64,000 nucleotides of DNA. It comes from Paracyclopina nana (taxonomy: Eukaryota; Arthropoda; Copepoda; Cyclopoida; Cyclopettidae). Positions 47,901 through 56,900 of this stretch are shown piece after piece (positions within the stretch are counted from its first letter, which is position 1; the number at the start of each line of letters is the position of its first letter). Position numbers and translations under genes: made by a program. The notes below the pieces were generated by a model. That model saw nothing but the letters and a program-made list of their open reading frames with translations, was not told the origin of the DNA and searched no databases. The DNA lies in contig JAGUCH010000009.1 of assembly GCA_019096065.1 (NCBI GenBank), forward strand, positions 1,064,001 through 1,128,000, read 5' to 3'.

Positions 47901-50900
47901 AACCCTTGGAGAAGCTCAACAAGACCCATACTCGCACTCTTTCTCGCCTCCAGGACCTCATGATACAGCATTCATTTACGGTCCAATATTGTCCAGGTGA
48001 CAAAAATCCTGCTGACTTTTGTTCTAGAAATGTGCCCAAGGCCTTGCGCCAAATCAACGCCTGTGTGTATGGGGTCTCTACAGAAGCCTTAGAGGATTTG
48101 GAAGTCATGAAGCAGCTGCAGAATTCAGACACGGTGCTTTCTGCTCTGATCGCCAAGATCAAGACCAATTTAACGCCATCTACTCCCGAACTGAAGCGAA
48201 TTGTGAATAGATATGCCAGACATTGTGAACTCAAGGATGACATCTTGCTGATAACAATTGGACAACTAGGCCGCCGGGTCATTTGTGCACCGGCTATATG
48301 CCAGGCTGACATCATTAGTGCTGCTCATGCTGCCGTTGGCCATAAAGGAGTTTACAAAACTTGTGAACGAATACGAGAACAATATTTCTGGCCGAATATG
48401 GTGGCCGACGTGGAAGAATACATTGACTCATGCTGGAAATGTGACAAAAGCAAGCTAAAGTCAAAACACCCCAACACTCCCTTAAACCCGCTATCTCAAC
48501 CTAGAGGGCCGTTTGAACGAGTGCACAGCGAAGGTAAATGATGAATTGTTCTCGCTACTGCAAATTGATAAGAAGAAAACTAGCCCCAGACACCCCCAAA
48601 CTAACGCCGCAGCTGAAGTAATTAACAAGCATATCATTAGCTATTTGCAGAAAACGCTAGATTTGGATTCGACGCTTGACTGGGAAGAAATGTTACCAGC
48701 ATTGCAACTGAGCTACAATGTGGGCGTTAGTAAAGCAACAAAAATGAGCCCGTTCTTTCTTCTGTTCGGGGTACACCCCAGGACCCCATACATGGACCCA
48801 AATGTGGTAGACCACAAGTATTACGGTGATAGCTACAAAGACGAAATTGGAAAACGTCTCCAAATTGCGCGACGAGTGGCCGCTGAAAACAACATTCACT
48901 ACAAGGAGTTGTACACTGCACAGCACAATGCCAAGGTAAAACAAGAAGACTTTAGGGAAGGTATGCTAGTGTGGCTACACAGACCTGAATTGCGCAAGAT
49001 TAACCCTAAAATTAATTCACCTTGGGAAGGCATGTATGTTATTGTGAGTCTGCAAGATGAGAATGCGCTCATCCAACACATGCAGACAAAGAAAACAAGA
49101 TATGTGCACAAAGACAGGTTGCGAATTTGCAAATCCGCAGCCAACATGCCCGGGCCTACTCAGTCAAGCGCCTTGCCCGACAACCCAAAGCCAGACGTCG
49201 CAACTCGTGCAGAAGAAAATGAAACGCACGCCTCAGAAACAAAGTCTGGCTATATAAGGATTGAAGACGACGATATCACCATTCTTAACCCTCTGGCACC
49301 TCCGCCGCAACCCATCCCGATCAAAACCGATACTGATCAAGAGTCTGCCACTGACCTCACTCGGCCTAACGTTAAAGAGGAACCACCAAGCCCAGAATCT
49401 GCTACTGATAATCAACCTACAGGGCTGTTTCAGCGGTTACGGCAAGGTATTTCACCGTTATCTGATTTTGGTACCGAGCTAGGCAACCTGGTCGTCCCCC
49501 TCGACCCTGAAGTCCAACGCCAAGCCCGTTCCTATAAGAAGGCTACTGCTCCCACCGAACAACCCGCTACCACCCGTAGAGCTGCGGCTGCAAAGAATAT
49601 CGAGATACAAGATTCAGTTTTACCTTCCAGGCCAGTTGAATACAAGAAATACACGAAGAAGAAATGAACCTACACCTGTACTTTCTCACTCTGCAACTTG
49701 TAGCAGACTTTGTGGCCACAGGGAGGGGATTGGCTGAAACGCAAAACCCCGCAACTCAGCTGTTGTCAAAAACTTCCAATACAGACTGGTCCCACTATGG
49801 ATTCCAAAGGGCTGGCAAAGCCATGGTCTCGGTCCATTATGGCCATATCTACATAAATGTCAATCTTCATAATCTCAAGGAATACTTTTCAGTTGCTCTG
49901 AACCTCCAGCTCCTCATCTCAAGCGCCGCTACTTCTAAAGCAAATGACTCAGTACTCCAAACTCTCAGAGATCTTGTCAATGAACGCACTCGCCGAATGG
50001 AATTGAAGTACAACGATGTCGTCAGCTTCTATACGCTTTATTCAGACAACAACCAGGGCCCCAGACAGAAACGGTTCCTTGGTGTCCTCCTAGCAGGCCT
50101 CGCTGGTCTGGGCATTGGATCAACCCTATTCGGATTACTTGACCAAGGAAAGATGGACAACCTTTCCAGAAACATCAACAAGCTGGGTTTCCGCCAAGAC
50201 AAGATAATACACCTCCTTGGTAAGACTAATGAAAACGTCCGCTTAAACAGGGTAGACATTGCTAAACTAAGAGAAGCCTTGTCTGCGGTTTCCAACCTGG
50301 TAAGCAAGAACCAGCTAGAAATAGAAGTCACTGTTCTAGCCATGCAATCTGATCACATCCTTAGTCTGATTGAAAATAAGCTTGACTTGTATGTTGCTGC
50401 AGCAGCTGCCGGCGCCCGTCACAGACTTGCCCACGGCTTGCTCTCTTACGAGGAGGCCTCCAGCTCCTTAAAAGTGGTCGCGAAGATGGCACGCAACAAG
50501 GGTTTACAGCCAATTGTTACTGACCCCCATTACCTATACCAGCTTGAGACCTCCATAATCTTTGACGTGGACGGATTTAACCTACTTGTACATGTGCCAC
50601 TTACCAATGAAGATCAGGTTTTGACACTCTATCGCTACTTGCCCTTCCCCATTGAAATCACGCCAGGCCTAACTGTAGAAGTTCATCCAGAACATGACAT
50701 GTTGGCCTTACACGAAGAATCCGGATCGCACTTTGAGCTATCCCACACGGACATCTCTATGTGTGAAAAGGTGCACGACTACTATATCTGTCCCCATATA
50801 TCCTATCTGGCCAAAAGAAATCAGCCTTCCTGCGTAATGTCCCTCTATCTTGCAGACCACAATCAAGCTTTAAAAACTTGTAAACTGGCAATATGGCAAG

Positions 50901-53900
50901 CTACCGATTGCATCCTTCCATTTGGGAACAACGAGTTTTCTGCTTTTACGGAGGATCCAACTTATTACCAACTGACATGCAGCAATGGCACCACGAAAAC
51001 TAGCCAACTACACCACTTTCATCATTTCAAGTTAGAAGAGGGTTGCAATGTTGAGCTTCCACATTTCACGTTGTTTGGGGGCATAGAAATCAGAGTGGAG
51101 AAGACCATGGAAACCTACAAATGGAATGTCCCAATTCTCCAGCTTGGTCACAATATGTCACCAGACGACATTCTGAAGACTCTAAACCAGATCAACTCCA
51201 CTTTACCTCCAACTGACCCACATTCTCTGGCTTTCCTCAAAAGCCATTTTGAACCAGTCACAACTTGGAATGAGACGTTAATCATCATTGCCATCGTTGC
51301 TGTCATCTCCCTAGTTTTGGTTCTCCTGGTCTACTCCTACGCCTTCAAGAATTTCCGCGTAATGACTTTCTTCCGACAAACTAAAAATCAGGACCATGAC
51401 CTAATTCCCAATAACGTCACCACCTAAATCTTTTTACCATGGGGAGGGATATTGTACTTTTGACTTCCTGGCAATTACTCTTTTACGCAACTAACTCTTT
51501 TCCTGCTTCCGCCTAACAACACTCACTCTTATGATAGTGCCGTAACCTTGTGCGACAGATATATAAGCGCGAGTACTGCAATAAAGAAACAGATTTGATA
51601 CTGACTTTGAGCTAGCAAGTTGTGCTCATTCCGGCTCGCCATAGTTGTAGGATCTTGGGAAGTCCAGGATCCAATAAAAGGTGGAATAGGAATTTCAGTG
51701 AATTGCTTCCTTTTTTCAGATCATGGTGGAACAAGCTGAGACGAAAGCCAAAAGCTCAACATTGACCAGGGAAGCAGATCCTCCACCTCCATTGCCCACT
51801 GTGGCAGTGAAGCCCCAAGTTCCAGCGAAGCCCTTGCACATAAGGCCTGGCTTGAAACCGGTTAAAATCCCCACAGTGGATGACAAAGTTTGGGTAAGTC
51901 TGCTCCCTTTTTGGCTCTTCGAATAAGTACAATTTTCTGGCTGATTCAGCCCTTATCTAGCTAGCTTCTTTCACATGCAATTGACTATTATTACATGCAC
52001 CTGATTTTTTTTTGCCAAGTGAATTTTGATTCCAGATAAACATTGGCTCGAAAATAATTCTTCCATTTTTATGGGAACTGAAACAAACCAAAATTGGAAC
52101 AGTACTTATATTTTTTTATTCGGATACATTTTCTGTCTGAAGCAAATGTATGCCCTGTTCATGTATAAAGAATGCCTTAAGGTATGGAAAAAATTGTCAT
52201 AAGGAAAAGTGAATCTGTTGCTGACTGCCACTCTACGAGTTCAGCTTGGGGCCGAGCAGCGTTTTTAATGGCAATTTTTGCTATTTTGTCTCATGGTTTT
52301 CAGCATATTTCAAAACAAACTAGCTTTCATCACGTGTTTCTTTGATAAAAAATGAAATTCAACTTTTGATTTTGCTCAAAAGGACTGAAAAGTGGAACTC
52401 CTGATAGCCAAAATTAGATTTGTTTACTTTCAGGTTGACTTAAAGTCGATCTGATTTTTTTAGTATCAGCTGGCGCTTGTCATAAGACAGTTTTTCTCCT
52501 TTCCTGAAGGTGTTTTTCGTGCATTTTCCTAAGGAGTTTGGGGCGTACATGAACAGGACAGTAGTATCTTACGGCATGAAGTTAAATGAAGTTAATGCAT
52601 AAAGTAAATTTTCTAGATGAACATCACATGAAGTAAAAAAGGCAAAAATCTTATTAGGGACGTAAGCTAGCTGTGATTTAGGCCATTAGGCATGGCAACT
52701 GTTTAATTGCCTTTTCATTATTCGGGCTCCTTACATAATTAGTGAGATGGGAAAAACGTTAGACTGCTATCCACTTAATTAGCTTTTTATAGCAGTATCT
52801 TTCATCAATTGAGCCACACCAGACAAGGCCCCAATTATCGTAATACAACCTCGGAAACGACCTCGGAAAAAAGGCAGAGGCCTCATATCCTTAAGTAATT
52901 AAAGCCGGGCCTTGGAGCACTTTGTGTAATTGTGATAATAGTATAATAACACTAATACCACGGCCTCTAATGCAGCCTCAAAATGTGAGTGGGACCTCCA
53001 CAGCCCCAAGAAAGCCACCAAGGAGAAATGTGTCAGTTTCTCCAATTCGGGGCCAAGCTAACACCATGATAGCATCTTCTTCCACGAGAAGAATCCATGG
53101 AAGTCGTAGCCAACAAGAGACCTCTTCCAATGCCATGACGATGTACACCTCCAAAAGTGGTAGCAAGTCCTTTGACGAATTGGACGATTTGCTCTTCTCA
53201 GCTGCTGAGAACAAAAAGGGCAAAAAGGCTCGGAAAGTGAAAAAGGCTGGCAGTCATTTCGAGGCTGATCACAATACTTCTGGTAGTGAGGCTGCTGCTG
53301 TTGCTGCTGGCGCCAAAAGTGATCCTTCACGACATTCCTGCGACGAACTGATGATGACGAGGTCGTTGTACGAGGCCGAGACCTCAGATACGGGATCTCA
53401 GGTATTCCTAGTTGCTATTAATCTGCTTACATATACGTAGCATGTAAGCTTCTCAGGTTGCCAATAAGCGCATCTAGGGGCTTTTTCTGCACGTGCACGT
53501 TTGCTAATTAATAATGCCTTATTAGCGTAATGCTATTTGTACATGCACTTTTTGAGGCTGCACGCTGCGCTATTCACATATAATTCAAGTTGCATAGAAG
53601 CTGAATTAATTGAGCTTTTACTTTCGAGCCTGTATTCTTGCTGTATTGGATCCGATTAAGTGGAGCTGTACTCTAAACTGCGGTCTAGATCTAAAATTAT
53701 TCTAGTTGCATTCTAGCCGTATTGCAGATCCACTCGAGTTTTTCTCTAAATACAGCTGCATTACATACAGCTGTATCGAGTACAAGTAGCTTAAAAACTC
53801 TGCTTTTCTTCGCCTGAAGAACTGCTTTAATTTATATTTTCAATCTCCTTTGAAATCTCTGACTGCATTTTCAGTCTTTTTTGCTCTTATTTAGATAAGC

Positions 53901-56900
53901 ACCGCTCAAGACTGTCGAAGATGTATTCTGAACAAATTGTCCAATCGAACCATGAGCTTGGACTGCAACGAGTTGATCAACAGCTCCCGGTTCATTTCTC
54001 AGCGTCAATACAAGAGGAAATTGAAGAGAGATTGCCCCAGCTATGCAACCATGGATCGTAGCAAGGTGAGCAAAAAAGCTGACGAGGACATGAAGATGAC
54101 CATGGTGTCAAAAACGACCTTCAAACTTCGAAGTTCCGAGGCTCTGCTCACCTCAGAGGATGATTTTGAGCTGATGGAAATTCCTTTAAGCCCCACTCAT
54201 TACGACCAGCCTTCAACACCCGATCATGAGCCTCCATCAGCCTTGGAGGCTGAAAAGGCCATCATGTCAGTCTTGGACAACTTGAGAATGGTAATTTACT
54301 CGTAATGACTGGAAACAAAGAGCTGTCAACCTCTTGAAATTGAAATTGAGATTCAGCAGATAAAAAGCCAAATTAAAATAGTCTCATAGGTCCTTTTCGG
54401 AATTTGAAATTTGCAATGACTTGTGTACCATATGTTAACTGATGGCATTGACATGTGAGAAACAAAAAGTGTACGGAGTTGGCAGCTCTCTGTTCGTAGC
54501 AACTGAAACAAAATTGCGCAAAATGGCCAGGAAAGTGTCTGTTGCAAATTGCAAAGTAAACAAATAAGTGGCCCCACTTTGTTTCCTCGTATTGCTTCAA
54601 CTCAGAAATAAGCTGTCAAAGCAAAGATTGGACGTGAGCTTGTTTTCAAAGCCCAAAGTCCCAAAATCCCCAGTAATATAACTAGAAAAAAGTTTGACAT
54701 GGACGTTTCTTCTCCCACCTTTTTTGTGCTAAATACGCAATAAAAATGGGAATGAATGAAGTGAGCTTGCAAGCTCAATTATATGAATTGAAGTGTGGCA
54801 TGTTCGTAGGAATCGAAACGGTTTCGGAGGTCCAAGGGAACCGAGATTGAACCTTGTTATTTGCTACCCCTGGGAAAAACTTCGTGGCCTTCAAAGAAAG
54901 GCCTCACAAAGGAGGACAAAGCCACCACCATGGACTTGGAGATGCAACCACCAAAAACCACCAAGGATTCAGGAGATCATTCTCAAAGGTGACAAATTGC
55001 GGGAACTACCTTTCCTTAGCTATTTCAGATACTTTGGAACGATTTATTTTTCCCTGGCTGCGCAGTTCGTAGAAAGCCATTAATTATAACACATGCACTA
55101 CAAGGTCCATTTTCCATCTCGAGCCACGAATTTTTTCCCTCGAAATAAGTGTCTTTTACGAGGCTCAATCTCGAGGCTGCTGCTGCTGTTGTGGCCACTC
55201 AGCATTTTATATGAGCAAGCTATGGCATCATTACGCTTATTTAGACAGCCATGCTTTGATAAAGTGGCTGCTTGTGCATTTGTGCAGTACACGAAAACAA
55301 ATAGGAGCTGCTTTTTGACACTTTTTCAATTTTCAGCAGGAAAGAATCTTGCTCCTCACCAACGGCCTCTGTGGCTTCTCAAAGATCTCACTTGAGGCTG
55401 GACAACCTACAAGTACAAATGCTTGGCCATGCATCAGCTTCAGGCACTGTGGGAGGTAAAAAAGCCTTTTTAATCTAAGCAGTTGTTTTTAGGTGCCAGA
55501 GGGCGCTACTTTGTTTTGATTCTATGTTGAGCCGAGCCGTGGGCTAGGCAGGCGAGGCGTGCCGCGCCATTTCTTTGTTTTGGGCGCTGGCTGCACGGCA
55601 GCTGGGCAGCATTGGCAGATCTTCAATTTTCTTTTTATAGATCACAATCGCCATTCCACAGGGAGTGAGTCCCAGAATTTGTCCATTTTGTCACCCTTTG
55701 ATGAAAAAGAAGAATGGAACAAAATATCAGAAATCATCAATTCTTTTGGAACCAATATTGGCAAGGATGTGAAAGAAAGCACCACCCCCAACAATTGTAA
55801 GCTTTTTCTACCACGCTTACTCGCGCAGTACAATGTATTATTGGCATATAATGAAGGCCATTTCTTCTTTGGAGCTCTTTGAGCTCTTGCACCGTAAAAG
55901 AGGAATTTTTTGCAACCTCCAAATGCTCCAAGTTCCAAGGTTTGAAAAGCGGCTCTTGCTTGTTGATACATTTACCCTTGATGCATTTTATAACACTGTG
56001 CAGCTACAAATTCTTGATTAAAAAAAGGGTTTTTTCTCATCTTTAAGCTCCCAATGAAGAAGAGGTGGCAAGAAGGAGCTTCAAGAGTGTTGCTGAGTGG
56101 CTGAAACATCACAAGTTGGAACCGTTTGAAAAAGCCTTCATAGAGCACGGATTTGACAATATCGACTTTATTGGTGAAGACATTATCGCACCAGAGGACC
56201 TGGAAACCATGGGCATCAAAGAGCCGGAAGCCAAAGAATTGATAATGAATGCTTTAAAATCGAAAGGCTATTGCAAAGGTAGGGGAAAAAGTCTTTGAAG
56301 TCCTCCAAAGCTGAATTGAGCCTGAAGTCCCAAGGGACTTGTAAAGAAGTGCGCATATTATTCAACACCCAATCAAAGTTGAAAGTGGCTTTCTTCTTTT
56401 GTGTAAACAGGCTCGAGTTCCAGAGGTTTGGAGTCTGACAAGGCAGATTCCCTTCGTTTGAGCGTAGAGGAGTGGCTTTTGTCAATATCACTACAGGATG
56501 AGTATTACACCAAGAGTTTTGAGGCCAATTTATATACGGGGATGGACCGAGTCATTGCCATTTGGGACGACGAACTTACCTCCATTTTGGACATTGAGAA
56601 AATTGGGCACAGAAAACGAATCCTTTTATCCTTGGCAGGACGAGATGGAATGCCACACAGATTTGGAAAAGTCCAGGTTTGAATTTAGAAAGCTCCTTTT
56701 TTTACCCTAAATGAAAAGAAAGCCTATCATGTTATCTTGAAATGCTAAAAAATTAGCAAACCAACAGCAAAATTATTCAAGATTGAAAACTAGAATTTAC
56801 TTTTGAAAATGTATTCTTCCCAGTGAAGGGACTTAGATGAACACCACATTACGACGAGTGCCTAAATGGCATTATTTTGATGTAAGCTCAGCAAACTTAA

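Larger units (their letters stand above)
44479..51676 (+). mobile_element. Env-bearing Ty3/gypsy-type LTR element (errantivirus-like), defective copy
   Basis: The element is 7,198 bp, flanked by the 4-bp target AAAG (44475-44478 and 51677-51680). LTRs begin TATTG and end CAATA. The 5' LTR is 63 bp, the 3' LTR 227 bp. After the 5' LTR comes a primer-binding-site-like TTGGTGGCATCTGG; before the 3' LTR is the purine tract GGGGAGGGA. Gag, Pol and Env ORFs lie between in the usual order. The copy is defective: the 5' LTR lacks its middle 164 bp and Pol is broken in the integrase core. It sits in the same orientation as the host ANKS1-like gene, in intron 7. Confidence 0.92.
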
